A DNA stretch of 64,000 nucleotides from an uncultured Eggerthella sp. (GCA_900542065.1 UQLU01000004.1:62001-126000), one strand, 5' to 3'; positions 26,123 through 35,226 are shown, counted from the stretch's first letter. Program-made: numbers and translations. The notes: a model not told the origin generated them from the letters alone.

Positions 26123-27062
26123 CAGCACCTCGCTTCATAGTGAGGAAATTCATCACTAAAGCAATCATCGCATCCTTTTCTTCAGGTTTAGATTCGGCAA
26201 TCATTACCGTAATAGCTACAAGCGTGCTATCATCAATCATCTTTTCATCACTCTTAAACAACGCATCATTCTTATCCAGAAAATACAAGAACATGGTTGC
26301 AGCAATGCGCTTATTACCATCCAAAAAGGAATGGTTCTTTACGGTTAAGTACAAAAGATTTGCGGCTTTTTCTTCTAAAGACGGATATATCTCTTGTCCA
26401 GCAAAACCCTGATAGATGTTGCCGACTGTTCCCTTAAAGGAATCGTCTTTTTCTACCCCAAATAAATCACTGTCACTGGTAAATTTCATGCCATCTATAA
26501 CAGCACGGCATTCTTCATATGAAAGAACATACGTTGCTTTAGAGCCTTTCGGCTGCTGAATATGCTGATGATCGTAATCATCCAACAGATCAAGCGCAGG
26601 CATGTAGCTCTGAACAATATCCAATATCTGTTGCATTTCCAAACTGTCCGAAATACGCGCCATTACTTGAACGGTTTTACCCAACTGAGCAAGACGTTGC
26701 TTGTTTTCCACTACACCATTAAGGATGAATTGTTTTAAAACACCAGTTGCCCATCGACGAAATTCGACGCCCCTGTTGGATTTGACTCTATACCCAACGG
26801 AAATAATTACATCGAGATTGTACTTTTTCGTTTTGTAATTTTTCCCGTCACTAGCAGTTGTCAAGGAATCCTTGACAACTGCGTTTTTCTCAAGTTCTCC
26901 TTCGCGGAAACAATTGTTAATATGCAAGCTTACATTCTGCTTTGAAGTCGAAAATAAAGTGGCCATTTGTGCCTGAGTGAGCCAAACAGTATCTTTATCA
27001 ATAGCTACATCTAGAACGATATTCTCATCAGCAGATTTAAATAAAACCAGTTTTTCACTCAT
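26115..27062 (-). CDS. RhuM-Fic/Doc fusion protein inside the restriction operon
   Basis: A 315-residue protein. Residues 1-125 form a RhuM domain: VWLTQAQMATLFSTSKQNVSLHINN looks DNA-binding, and ISVGYRVKSNRGVEFRRWAT is the RhuM hallmark. The C-terminal part is a Fic domain with HSFLDGNKR at 244-252, the complete active-site loop used to move AMP or phosphate onto proteins. The order hsdM-rhuM/fic-hsdS-hsdR, with three bases to hsdM and an eight-base overlap into hsdS, shows co-expression. The RhuM-Fic architecture is known next to type I systems, but its role there is unsettled; a toxin or operon control element is possible. Confidence 0.87.
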   Translation of the reverse strand: MSEKLVLFKSADENIVLDVAIDKDTVWLTQAQMATLFSTSKQNVSLHINNCFREGELEKNAVVKDSLTTASDGKNYKTKKYNLDVIISVGYRVKSNRGVEFRRWATGVLKQFILNGVVENKQRLAQLGKTVQVMARISDSLEMQQILDIVQSYMPALDLLDDYDHQHIQQPKGSKATYVLSYEECRAVIDGMKFTSDSDLFGVEKDDSFKGTVGNIYQGFAGQEIYPSLEEKAANLLYLTVKNHSFLDGNKRIAATMFLYFLDKNDALFKSDEKMIDDSTLVAITVMIAESKPEEKDAMIALVMNFLTMKRGADE

Positions 27063-27065
27063 GGC

Positions 27066-28649
27066 CTACGCCTCCAGATCTGCCACAATAGCATCAATCT
27101 GGTCACGTAACTCTTGTTCGCGAGCAACGATTTTCTTTATTTCGGCATTAAGCTCTTCGATATTTATCTGTTCTCTCGTATCTTCTTTTTCTACATAGCT
27201 TGATACAGAAAGATTAGCGTCGTTTTCAACAATTTCATCATTAGGAACGAGTTTAGAAAAGTATTCAACCTCTTCACGCGCTTCTAAAGTTAGAAGAATC
27301 TTTTGCATATTATCTTCCGTGAAAATATTGCGCGTACCCTCGCGGGAGTGTTCTTCAGAAGCATCAATAAATAACACATCATTAGTGGTTTTAGACTTCT
27401 TTAAAACGATAATGCATGTGGCAATTGAAGTACCAAAGAACATTTCTTTAGGAAGCTGGATGATAGCTTCAACATAGTTATTAGAAACAAGATACTTACG
27501 AATCTTACCTTCCGCACCACCGCGATACAGCACGCCAGGGAATTCAACAATTGCAGCTGTACCATCAGTTGCCAACCACGAAAGCATATGCATAGTAAAT
27601 GCAAGGTCAGCCTTGCTTTCAGGAGCAAGAACACCCGCAGGACTAAAACGAGGATCGTTAATATTCGTTGGATTTGATTTACCTTCCCATTTTATCGAAT
27701 ACGGTGGATTAGAAACTATTGAATCGAACGGTTCATAATCCCAATGGGCAGGCTCTTTAAGGGTGTCGCCTAACGCAATATCAAACTTATCGAAATTAAT
27801 ATCGTGCAAGAACATATTAATGCGACAAAGATTGTAGGTTGTTAGATTGATCTCCTGACCAAAGTAGTCAATGTCTGCATCGTTGCCGAAAATCTTCGAA
27901 AACTTTAGTAGCAGTGATCCCGAACCGCAGCAAGGGTCATACACGCGTTTAATTTCAGCTTCTTCACGACCAATAAGGGTGATACGAGCAAGCAGCTCAC
28001 TAACATCTTGCGGCGTAAAGAATTCACCACCCGATTTGCCTGCATTGCTAGCATACATATTCATAAGATATTCGTACGCATCACCAAACGCATCAATACG
28101 GTTGTCTTTGAATTCTCCCCCAAAATCCAAGCTACCAATTTTCTCAAGGAGCTTAGCGAGCTTCTTGTTTCGCTCCGTAACCGTATTACCAAGCTTGGCG
28201 CTATTAACATCCATGTCATCAAAAAGGCCTTTAAGGTCTTTTTCTGATTCGGTGCCAATAGCAGAAGCCTCAATGTTCTTGAATGCGCGCTCCAGAGTTT
28301 CATTCAAGTGTTCCAAGTTCTCATTTTGGTTAGCTGCGCCTTGCATAACCGAAGCACGAACTGTTTGGAACAATTCCGACGGCAAAATAAAGAAACCCTT
28401 TTCTGCGACCGTAGCCTCACGTCCAAATTCAGCTTCCTCATCGGTTAGCTTCGTATAATCAAAATCTGGATCAGGCTCGGCTTCATTAAGGTACTCGCAA
28501 AGGCTTTCTGAGATGAAACGATAAAACAAGATCCCTAAGATGTACTGTTTAAAGTCCCAGCCATCAACACTACCGCGCAGATCATCCGCGATAGACCAAA
28601 TAGTTTTATGAAGTTCTGCACGCTGTTGCGCTTGAGTGAATTCTGGCAT
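27066..28649 (-). CDS. hsdM: type I DNA methyltransferase subunit M (N6-adenine)
   Basis: Methylates adenine in the target site with SAM and forms the M2S core of the type I enzyme. At 527 residues it is full length. The helical N-terminal HsdM domain (WDFKQYILGILFYRFISE) is followed by GGEFFTPQDVSELL, the SAM motif DPCCGSG at 238-244 and the catalytic NPPY at 314-317. The C-terminus is a coiled coil (about 490-527) that would embrace HsdS. AAGGGA precedes the ATG. It follows the DUF262 gene by 18 bases. Confidence 0.96.
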   Translation of the reverse strand: MPEFTQAQQRAELHKTIWSIADDLRGSVDGWDFKQYILGILFYRFISESLCEYLNEAEPDPDFDYTKLTDEEAEFGREATVAEKGFFILPSELFQTVRASVMQGAANQNENLEHLNETLERAFKNIEASAIGTESEKDLKGLFDDMDVNSAKLGNTVTERNKKLAKLLEKIGSLDFGGEFKDNRIDAFGDAYEYLMNMYASNAGKSGGEFFTPQDVSELLARITLIGREEAEIKRVYDPCCGSGSLLLKFSKIFGNDADIDYFGQEINLTTYNLCRINMFLHDINFDKFDIALGDTLKEPAHWDYEPFDSIVSNPPYSIKWEGKSNPTNINDPRFSPAGVLAPESKADLAFTMHMLSWLATDGTAAIVEFPGVLYRGGAEGKIRKYLVSNNYVEAIIQLPKEMFFGTSIATCIIVLKKSKTTNDVLFIDASEEHSREGTRNIFTEDNMQKILLTLEAREEVEYFSKLVPNDEIVENDANLSVSSYVEKEDTREQINIEELNAEIKKIVAREQELRDQIDAIVADLEA

Positions 28650-28667
28650 AGTTAAATCCCTTGTGAG

Positions 28668-30401
28668 TTACTTGGTTAAATTATTCAGTTCTAGATAATC
28701 AATAAAGGAATCAATAATTGCTTTGGTTCGCAATTCAATATCATTTTCTGCGAAATCTTCTTTCGTTTTAGAAAGCTTAAGGAGTTCAATTATTTGTGTA
28801 CCGCCTCGTTTTTTGCCTTTATCTGTACTGAAGCCTTGATAATACTTCTTCTTGTCAGCGAAACGATAATCAGCTGCACGAATATTTACACTTTTCTCAA
28901 GCATGGCTTTGTTTCCAAGTGCTTCTAAATTCGCTTTATTCTTCAGAGGTTCATCTTCGTTACGCCTACGAGCAAAAATATGCTCTACCTCTAGTACTGT
29001 ATCTGAATCAATTAGTTGCTGATCTTCATTATTAAATGCCCACCACACAAGCATTGAGCGTGTTATAGGACGTTGGTTAGAAAAGACATAGTTATTGAAA
29101 CGATCCCGAATACTTTCTTTATCGAATAAATATTTTGCGAAAGTTATTTCTTTACCTTCTACCAGGTTAATCATTTCTGGATATACAGGAGAACGAAGAG
29201 CATTTACACCTGGGCGCTCGACTGCATAAGCAAACGTAAAAGCAATGACTAACTTTAAGAATTTTACTAACGAGTCATTATCTAATTTGTCGTTTTCATC
29301 ATGATGAACCATAAAATACACTGATACAAAATAAGCCCACATACCATTAGGGGAATATTTCAAAATATAAAATTGTCGATTAACTTCGTCGGAAAAACCC
29401 TCGCGCGTGTCTACCTTGCGCCAAAATTCAGCTAATGCTTCAAGATTCCTAAAAGTATCTTCTTTCTTCAATAAAGAATAACCATCTCGACCATAAAAAT
29501 CTCTCAAAGCTTGAGTAGTGGTTTGACTATTCTTTTCAAGCGCTCTTTCATAATACATATAGCGCGTAAAGAGTTCGTCCATTGGGGTTCCATGAGAAGG
29601 ATTAAAAATTGATTCAGTTAGCTCTTCCAAATCTTTCCAACGTTTAATAAATTCATCTTTACGCCCCAGATCTGAGAAATACTTATAAAACTGACTCTTG
29701 AAGATATCCGCATCAGAAAGAGGTAATCCACGATCATTTAAGGTTGAGAAAATACGTAAAGCAGTATCTTGAGACTCAGCTTCAATAGGCAAAAGAATTA
29801 CGTTATTTAATATTCGAATCGGAAATAAAGCCGAATACATTGGCATTTCATTGATGAATGTCGCAATTTTACTTTCAAAGAATCTGAATGTTTTCGCATA
29901 GCGGCTTTTCATATTAGAGTCGATCTTGCCACTTTTCAAAATAGTCAGAAATTCGTCCTTGTCTGCATCTGAAGCAACTTCTGAGTCTATTTTTAATTGA
30001 TCCAATAGCGGATCACCAAACTCGCTAGTTTTCCAAATGCACTTAGAAATCAGATTTCGCGTCGTTATCGTATTTGAATCTTTAGCATGCTCAAATTTAG
30101 AATAAAACGCTCGAAGTAAAAGCATTATCGTGGTAAGCCTTTGTTGCCCATCAATAATTTCTTGCTTACCATCATTATTTTTAAAAGTAACAATAGGACC
30201 TAAAAAGTATTCGTCATTGCCACTGTCAAAATTCTCACTTGAGTTGTCAGGAAAAGCAAAATAAAAAAGATCTTCCCATAGAGTTGCACACTCATCCTCG
30301 CCCCAAGCATATGGACGCTGATAATCAGGAATAAGAAAATCTGAACGTTTATCAGAAAGCAAACTTGAGATAGTGCGCTGGTCGATGTTAAGCTTTGACA
30401 C
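28668..30401 (-). CDS. DUF262/DUF1524 (GmrSD-like) protein
   Basis: A 577-residue protein. The DUF262 half has YQRPYAW at 27-33 and DGQQRLTT at 84-91, a ParB-like NTPase site as in GmrS. The C-terminal DUF1524 half has LEVEHIFARRR, a His-containing nuclease motif (family consensus ends in HxxP; here the Pro is replaced), then ANLEALGNKAMLEKSVN. GmrSD enzymes are type IV restriction systems cutting modified DNA. It opens the hsd operon from a GTG behind GAGAGGG, with 18 bases to hsdM, so the operon may combine modification-dependent and classical restriction. Confidence 0.85.
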   Translation of the reverse strand: MSKLNIDQRTISSLLSDKRSDFLIPDYQRPYAWGEDECATLWEDLFYFAFPDNSSENFDSGNDEYFLGPIVTFKNNDGKQEIIDGQQRLTTIMLLLRAFYSKFEHAKDSNTITTRNLISKCIWKTSEFGDPLLDQLKIDSEVASDADKDEFLTILKSGKIDSNMKSRYAKTFRFFESKIATFINEMPMYSALFPIRILNNVILLPIEAESQDTALRIFSTLNDRGLPLSDADIFKSQFYKYFSDLGRKDEFIKRWKDLEELTESIFNPSHGTPMDELFTRYMYYERALEKNSQTTTQALRDFYGRDGYSLLKKEDTFRNLEALAEFWRKVDTREGFSDEVNRQFYILKYSPNGMWAYFVSVYFMVHHDENDKLDNDSLVKFLKLVIAFTFAYAVERPGVNALRSPVYPEMINLVEGKEITFAKYLFDKESIRDRFNNYVFSNQRPITRSMLVWWAFNNEDQQLIDSDTVLEVEHIFARRRNEDEPLKNKANLEALGNKAMLEKSVNIRAADYRFADKKKYYQGFSTDKGKKRGGTQIIELLKLSKTKEDFAENDIELRTKAIIDSFIDYLELNNLTK

Positions 30402-30644
30402 TTTTTACCCTCTCGTTAGCGATGAACAACTAAATTTAAAATAACTAGTAAAGTCTATCATCAAGACCTTACAAATTCCTTTAGCTATCAGCTAATTCTT
30501 GCAGATTGCGCGCTAAATAAGCCGTTTATAAAACAAACAAATGTCAAAAGCATTTCTTAATTCTCATCAGCTAAAATATGCTCAATTACTACGTTAAATA
30601 TCGTTTATATTGTCCGTTTTGTTGGTATACAGATTGGGAAAACA

Positions 30645-31874
30645 ATGGAAACATTTACACCAGAGAACAATAGTGGATTAGAAAAAGCGAAAAACTCTTT
30701 AAACACCGAAACAAATCTGCCTATAGATTTACGTTTAAGTCCAACTGATATAGAAATCTCTACCAATAACGCTTTTAAGCTCCCTTTCGATCAATTTCCA
30801 GCACTAGGAACTGCATTCGCATCATTACCTGAACAATTTCAAACCATTACTTCAACCGCTTCAGGATTGACAGGGTTTATACCTGTAGATAAATTTGGAA
30901 CTCCGCTAGACCCTAGTATTTTGTTTAACGCACACAATGGAGTTGGTGTAGTCGGTAGCTTTATGGAACAAAACGGAAATTTAAACGTTGCACGCTGGGT
31001 TGAGTTAAATGGGCCTCAAACAGCAGCAACCACTATCCCTTATAACCCAGCATTACTTTTCATGGCAGTTGCACTTGCTCAAGTAAATCAAAAGCTTGAT
31101 GCTATTCAAGAAACGCAAGAAGAAATGTTCGAATACCTGAAGCAGAAAGACAAGGCTGCTCTTCGTGGAAATATTCAAACACTTAATAATGTTTTATTGA
31201 ATTACAAGTTCAACTGGGACAACGAACTGTATATCAAAAACACTCATATGAAGATTCTTGATGTAATTCAAGAAACTGACAAACAAATAGTGCACTTACG
31301 CGCGCAAATAAAATCAAAGATGGAAGATAAAAAATTCCTCCAAAGTCGCATAAGCGTTAATCGCCAGATCAATGATTTACTAAATTTGCTTAAAGACTAT
31401 CAACTAGCAAACTATGCTTACTCATATGCTTCTTTCGTAGAGCCCATGCTTAGTAAGAATTTCAAAGAAGATTATTTAACCCTTATAGAAAATCGCCTAT
31501 CTGAATACTCAATTAAATTCCGTGAATTATATTCTGAGTGCTATTCGATAATCGAAAAGAACCTTTCTGATTCAATCGATAAAAACATCCTCAAAGGTGT
31601 TTCATTTGCGAGCAAAAAACTTGGATCCGCAGTTGCAAAAACTCCTTTAGGTAAAGCCTCTCCGTTAGATGAAGCACTCTTAAAGGCAAGTGACGAAGTA
31701 CAAGATTTCAATGAAGATCAGTCAACAGGGATGCTTAAAAAACTTCAGGCTGCCAAAGATCCAAATGTTGCTGTATTTCAACAAACTATTTCTAAACTTA
31801 ACCAATTGCATAATACGCCCATGCAGCTAGCAGCAGACAAAGATAACTTGTATGTGATTCCGCAAATCGCTTAA
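30645..31874 (+). CDS. hypothetical helical protein, 409 residues, divergent from the restriction operon
   Basis: Family not named. The first 100 residues are polar and rich in Thr and Pro, with FDQFPALGTAFASLPEQFQ. A small hydrophobic stretch follows (NPALLFMAVALAQVNQKLDAI), then about 230 residues of long amphipathic helices with QETQEEMFEYLKQKDK and LLNYKFNWDNELY. No signal peptide, clear membrane span or enzymatic motif is seen. I believe similar proteins of unknown function occur in gut Firmicutes, but this could not be checked. Its divergence from a restriction operon makes it a candidate defence or effector protein. Confidence 0.75.
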   Translation: METFTPENNSGLEKAKNSLNTETNLPIDLRLSPTDIEISTNNAFKLPFDQFPALGTAFASLPEQFQTITSTASGLTGFIPVDKFGTPLDPSILFNAHNGVGVVGSFMEQNGNLNVARWVELNGPQTAATTIPYNPALLFMAVALAQVNQKLDAIQETQEEMFEYLKQKDKAALRGNIQTLNNVLLNYKFNWDNELYIKNTHMKILDVIQETDKQIVHLRAQIKSKMEDKKFLQSRISVNRQINDLLNLLKDYQLANYAYSYASFVEPMLSKNFKEDYLTLIENRLSEYSIKFRELYSECYSIIEKNLSDSIDKNILKGVSFASKKLGSAVAKTPLGKASPLDEALLKASDEVQDFNEDQSTGMLKKLQAAKDPNVAVFQQTISKLNQLHNTPMQLAADKDNLYVIPQIA

Positions 31875-31888
31875 TGTCTTAATTAAGC

Positions 31889-31978
31889 CTAACGCTTCTT
31901 ACCTACCCGCATACTGCGGCTTTGCACAGCAGCAACTAAACTACCAGTAAAACCATCAAAGTCGTTTAGAAGCGTTCG
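31889..31978 (-). other. possible gene-end remnant in the gap after the helical protein
   Basis: In the minus frame an open stretch reads DFDGFTGSLVAAVQ and then a basic tail RVGKKR before TAG. It lacks a start and is closed upstream by TAA, so at most it is a relic. Nothing else gene-like is seen between 31875 and 32084 apart from the palindrome at 32041. Confidence 0.2.
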
Positions 31979-32040
31979 TTACGTATCCCCTTTTTTTACG
32001 GGAAGTTGAATGCAAATAGAGGAAGTTTGACGCAGTCGGC

Positions 32041-32062
32041 TAATTTCCGATATCGGAAATTA
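32041..32062. promoter_or_regulatory. 22-bp perfect palindrome
   Basis: The core TTTCCGATATCGGAAA is extended by TAA on one side and TTA on the other, without a mismatch or spacer. It lies downstream of the 53-residue gene and of the helical-protein gene. The length and symmetry fit a repressor operator, but no promoter or regulator is attached to it here. Confidence 0.55.
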
Positions 32063-32084
32063 ACGTAGTGTTTTGCAAAAACTT

Positions 32085-32246
32085 TTAACCACGTTTTGAT
32101 CCCTGGCGAGAAATACCGCCTTTATGACCAGAAGCTTTATTGGGACCCATTCCCTTCTGAGCACGTGAATTCAATCCCGCTTTGCTCATCTGGGTATTCC
32201 AGCCCTGGGCGCAAGCTTTCTTTAGTGTATTTAATTTAGTGTTCAT
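32085..32246 (-). CDS. small basic protein, 53 residues
   Basis: An uncatalogued small gene. It starts MNTKLNTLKKACAQGW and ends HKGGISRQGSKRG. Lys, Arg, Gly, Asn and Ser dominate, there are few hydrophobics and one Cys, and it looks disordered and nucleic-acid-friendly. AAGGGGG lies about twelve bases before the ATG. Codon-level organisation and the ribosome site support expression. No family is recognised; it faces the ABC-F gene divergently. Confidence 0.55.
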   Translation of the reverse strand: MNTKLNTLKKACAQGWNTQMSKAGLNSRAQKGMGPNKASGHKGGISRQGSKRG

Positions 32247-32340
32247 GCGTGATAGAATCCCCCTTGGTAAGTTAAAACATATTTAGGCTACCACACTTAT
32301 TCACCCCGCAAAGGCCCATATGCCAAGCCTTTGTTCGTGT

Positions 32341-32497
32341 TAGGAGATTGATCAGTGAAGTTCTAAACAGACATCCCTCTGTTTGTACCTCTTATGTACC
32401 GCTGCCCTGTTGGTATGTTGGCTTAATTGCCAATAGTGCACTTGCAAAGCTACTAACAGCCAAAGATGCACGGTACGCTAATAGAAAGAACTTCATC
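32341..32497 (+). promoter_or_regulatory. leader of the ABC-F gene with a three-codon upstream frame and hairpin
   Basis: AGGAG is followed eight bases later by GTG AAG TTC TAA (32355-32366). The stop overlaps a perfect 7-bp hairpin AAACAGA / TCTGTTT (32365-32384). The remaining 110 bases before the ABC-F ATG contain further short inverted repeats (TTGGC/GCCAA). Genes for ribosome-protecting ABC-F proteins are often attenuated through such leaders; here this is an inference from layout. Confidence 0.4.
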
Positions 32498-33985
32498 ATG
32501 ACTCAATCAAATTCTGTACTTACCTTATCTCATATTACCTATACCTATCCAGGTGCCTCTAGCTCTGCTCTTACAGATATATCTGCAACGTTTTCGCGTG
32601 GTTGGACTGGCATCATTGGCAACAATGGATGTGGCAAAAGTACCCTTGCACGCATTGCTTGTGGCATTATCACACCCGAATTTGGCTCAATAACGCCTTT
32701 TTTAACCTTTGCCTACTGTGAACAAGATGCAGGCAATGAACCCTCTATGCTTTTCGATTTCGCCTGCGATTACAGTCCAACAGCTCAGCATTTGCGCAGT
32801 ATCCTCAACATTGAAGATGACATGCTTTGGCGTTTTACTGAATTGAGTAGTGGCGAACAAAAGAAAATTCAAGTTGCTACTGCTCTTTGGATGGAACCAG
32901 AGCTCTTAGTGCTCGACGAACCAACCAATCACGTTGATGCTGTGTGTCGGGCTGAAATTCAAAAAGCACTTGCTACCTATAAAGGTATTGGTCTGTTGAT
33001 TTCTCATGATCGAACACTGCTTGATGCGCTTGCCTCCAACTGCCTGTGTTTTGAAGGCAGTCAGACTGTTATGAGACCTGGGGGATATTCTCAAGCAAAA
33101 GCACAAGCACAGCAAGATACGCTTACAGCGACCCGTGCCAAAGAAGCCCAGAAAGCCAAAGTGCAAAAACTACAAGCCGAATATGCACAGCGAGCAAATA
33201 AGGCAAGTCAAACGGCATCGCGCAGAAGTGCACGAAACTTAGATAAACACGATCGCGATGGTAGAGCGAAAATAAAGCTTGCCATCTATACAGGACAGGA
33301 CGGTAAAGCAGGATCTTTGGCGGCAAATATTGATGCCCGACTTGCCAAAGAACAGGACAAACTTGCTGGCATGTTTATCGCTAAAGAATACAACAGCACG
33401 CTTTGGCTTGAAGCTTCACCGTCGCCGCGCAAAACACTCCTGCATCTTCCTGCCCATACCATGACTACCCTACAAGGAGAAACCCGATCGATCCCAACAA
33501 TCAACTTGGAAAATACGACCCATCTTGGAATACGTGGACCTAACGGCATTGGAAAAACAACGCTTATCAATGAACTGTTACAGGTACTTCAAAATCAGGC
33601 AGAACAGGCGCCTCTGCGAATACTGTATCTGCCACAAGAGCTTACCAAGTCCGATCGTGAAACCTTGCTTGCAAGAATTACGGCTCTACCAAAAGAAGAA
33701 AAGGGGAAATTGCTTTCCATAGTGGCGCAGCTTAATTCTGATCCAAAACGCATTTTGTCAGGTGCATCTACCAGTCCAGGCGAAGCACGAAAGCTTTTCT
33801 TAGCCTATGGAATTATGAATGCTCCTGAGCTAATTATCATGGACGAACCTACTAATCACCTGGATTTGCATTCCATTGAAGCACTCGAACAGGCTCTCGC
33901 TAACTTCCCAGGTGCTTTAGTGCTGGTAAGTCACGATGAAGCATTCATGAAAGCGACTACCACAGAAGCTATTGAGCTCAAGTAA
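32498..33985 (+). CDS. ABC-F family ATPase (ribosome-associated, possible antibiotic protection)
   Basis: A soluble tandem ATPase of 495 residues without membrane segments. Domain 1 has GNNGCGKST, LSSGEQKKIQVAT and DEPTNHVD. The linker (about 220-290) is rich in Ala, Gln, Lys and Arg. Domain 2 has GPNGIGKTT, SPGEARKLFLAYG and DEPTNHLD. ABC-F proteins act on the ribosomal E site; some give resistance to lincosamides, streptogramins or pleuromutilins. The frame is open for 50 more codons upstream, but homology begins just after the ATG at 32498. Which antibiotic, if any, is not determinable. Confidence 0.88.
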   Translation: MTQSNSVLTLSHITYTYPGASSSALTDISATFSRGWTGIIGNNGCGKSTLARIACGIITPEFGSITPFLTFAYCEQDAGNEPSMLFDFACDYSPTAQHLRSILNIEDDMLWRFTELSSGEQKKIQVATALWMEPELLVLDEPTNHVDAVCRAEIQKALATYKGIGLLISHDRTLLDALASNCLCFEGSQTVMRPGGYSQAKAQAQQDTLTATRAKEAQKAKVQKLQAEYAQRANKASQTASRRSARNLDKHDRDGRAKIKLAIYTGQDGKAGSLAANIDARLAKEQDKLAGMFIAKEYNSTLWLEASPSPRKTLLHLPAHTMTTLQGETRSIPTINLENTTHLGIRGPNGIGKTTLINELLQVLQNQAEQAPLRILYLPQELTKSDRETLLARITALPKEEKGKLLSIVAQLNSDPKRILSGASTSPGEARKLFLAYGIMNAPELIIMDEPTNHLDLHSIEALEQALANFPGALVLVSHDEAFMKATTTEAIELK

Positions 33986-34143
33986 ACAACGGGAATTCGA
34001 AGCCAACTCGGCAGTAATTCGGCGTGTAGTTAATGCAATGTAATACCGATTCCACCTAGAACTTTGTTCCTTGCGGAGACATAATGCCGCACTATACACA
34101 CACTTGCTATACTCACTCTAAAGACATTGATAGGAGCACCTTT

Positions 34144-35226
34144 ATGCAGTTCACTAAAGCAACGCTATCCGACTTACCAGAATTCCACGTCGGCCATGCA
34201 AACAACGAAGAAGCCGCGACGGGTTGCACCGTGATCGTATCGCTTGAAGGCGCTGCTTGTAGTGTAGACGTTCGCGGTGGCGGCCCCGCAACGCGCGAAA
34301 CCGACCTGTTAAAACCCGAAAACATGGTAGAAGCAGTACATGCTGTTGTGCTTTCTGGCGGCAGCGCTTTTGGCTTAGAGGCTTCTACAGGCGTTATGCA
34401 AGAATTGGCAAAACGCAATATTGGTTTTGAACTATGCGGATTACATGTTCCTATTGTTGTGGGTGCGTGCTTGTTTGATTTGCCTTACGGTAAACCAGAA
34501 CACCCAACTGCAGAAATGGGTGCGCAAGCTACTCGTAGTGCACTAGATGCTGCAACAATTGCCGAAGGAAACGTTGGTGCTGGCTGCGGTGCTACTGTTG
34601 GTAAAATGCTTGATCCTGCACAAGCAACAAAATCGGGACTTGGCATATATGGCGTTCGATGCGGTGATGTTATTGCTGTTGCAATTGTTGCGGTTAATGC
34701 GTTAGGTACTGTTTGCTTACCTGATGGCACTCCCCTTGCTGGTCATCGAAACATTAAGGAAAACACTAATGGCCTAATTATGGATCCGCTTGATCCTGTA
34801 CTGCTTTCAATGGCACCAGACAATTCGGGTTCAGCAACGAGCGCGTCGACTACCGTTCCAACTGATACAGCTTCCACATCACAACAAGAAGGCTGCACGA
34901 CTCCTTGTACTAACACCACTATTGGCGTTGTGCTCACCAACGCAAAGCTCACCAAAGCTCAATGTCAAAAAGTCTCTTCCATCACACACGATGCCTACGC
35001 ACGTACCATTAAGCCTGTTCATACCTCTGCCGATGGTGACACTATCTTCACTATGGCTTCAGGCAAGCAAGAAGCCGCTTTTGATCTTGTTGCCATCATG
35101 GCAACTGAAGCAATGCAAGGAGCAATTCTTCGCGCAGCGGCGTTGACACATTCCGCCTGCGGACTTCCCGCAGCTCAAGATTTAAACCCAGAGTTGTGCA
35201 AACAAGTACTTGATCAGTGGCAATAA
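34144..35226 (+). CDS. P1 family peptidase (DmpA/BapA-type beta-aminopeptidase)
   Basis: An N-terminal-nucleophile hydrolase of 360 residues that cleaves itself into two chains and then removes N-terminal residues from small peptides. Conserved segments: GCTVIV, GGGPATRETDLL, LSGGSAFGLEAS, GNVGAGCGATVGKM and the junction NTTIGVVLTNA, where autoproteolysis should occur. Just before it is a 35-residue Ser/Thr-rich insert that is likely the flexible activation loop. AGGAG precedes the ATG at 34144 by seven bases, favoured over an in-frame ATG 20 codons upstream. No signal peptide, so cytoplasmic. Confidence 0.88.
   Translation: MQFTKATLSDLPEFHVGHANNEEAATGCTVIVSLEGAACSVDVRGGGPATRETDLLKPENMVEAVHAVVLSGGSAFGLEASTGVMQELAKRNIGFELCGLHVPIVVGACLFDLPYGKPEHPTAEMGAQATRSALDAATIAEGNVGAGCGATVGKMLDPAQATKSGLGIYGVRCGDVIAVAIVAVNALGTVCLPDGTPLAGHRNIKENTNGLIMDPLDPVLLSMAPDNSGSATSASTTVPTDTASTSQQEGCTTPCTNTTIGVVLTNAKLTKAQCQKVSSITHDAYARTIKPVHTSADGDTIFTMASGKQEAAFDLVAIMATEAMQGAILRAAALTHSACGLPAAQDLNPELCKQVLDQWQ

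Noticed and set aside
32348..32497. 50-residue N-terminal extension of the ABC-F protein
   Set aside because: Although the frame is open, the segment has no ABC-F similarity and its TTG start sits too close to the ribosome site; it is better explained as an mRNA leader.
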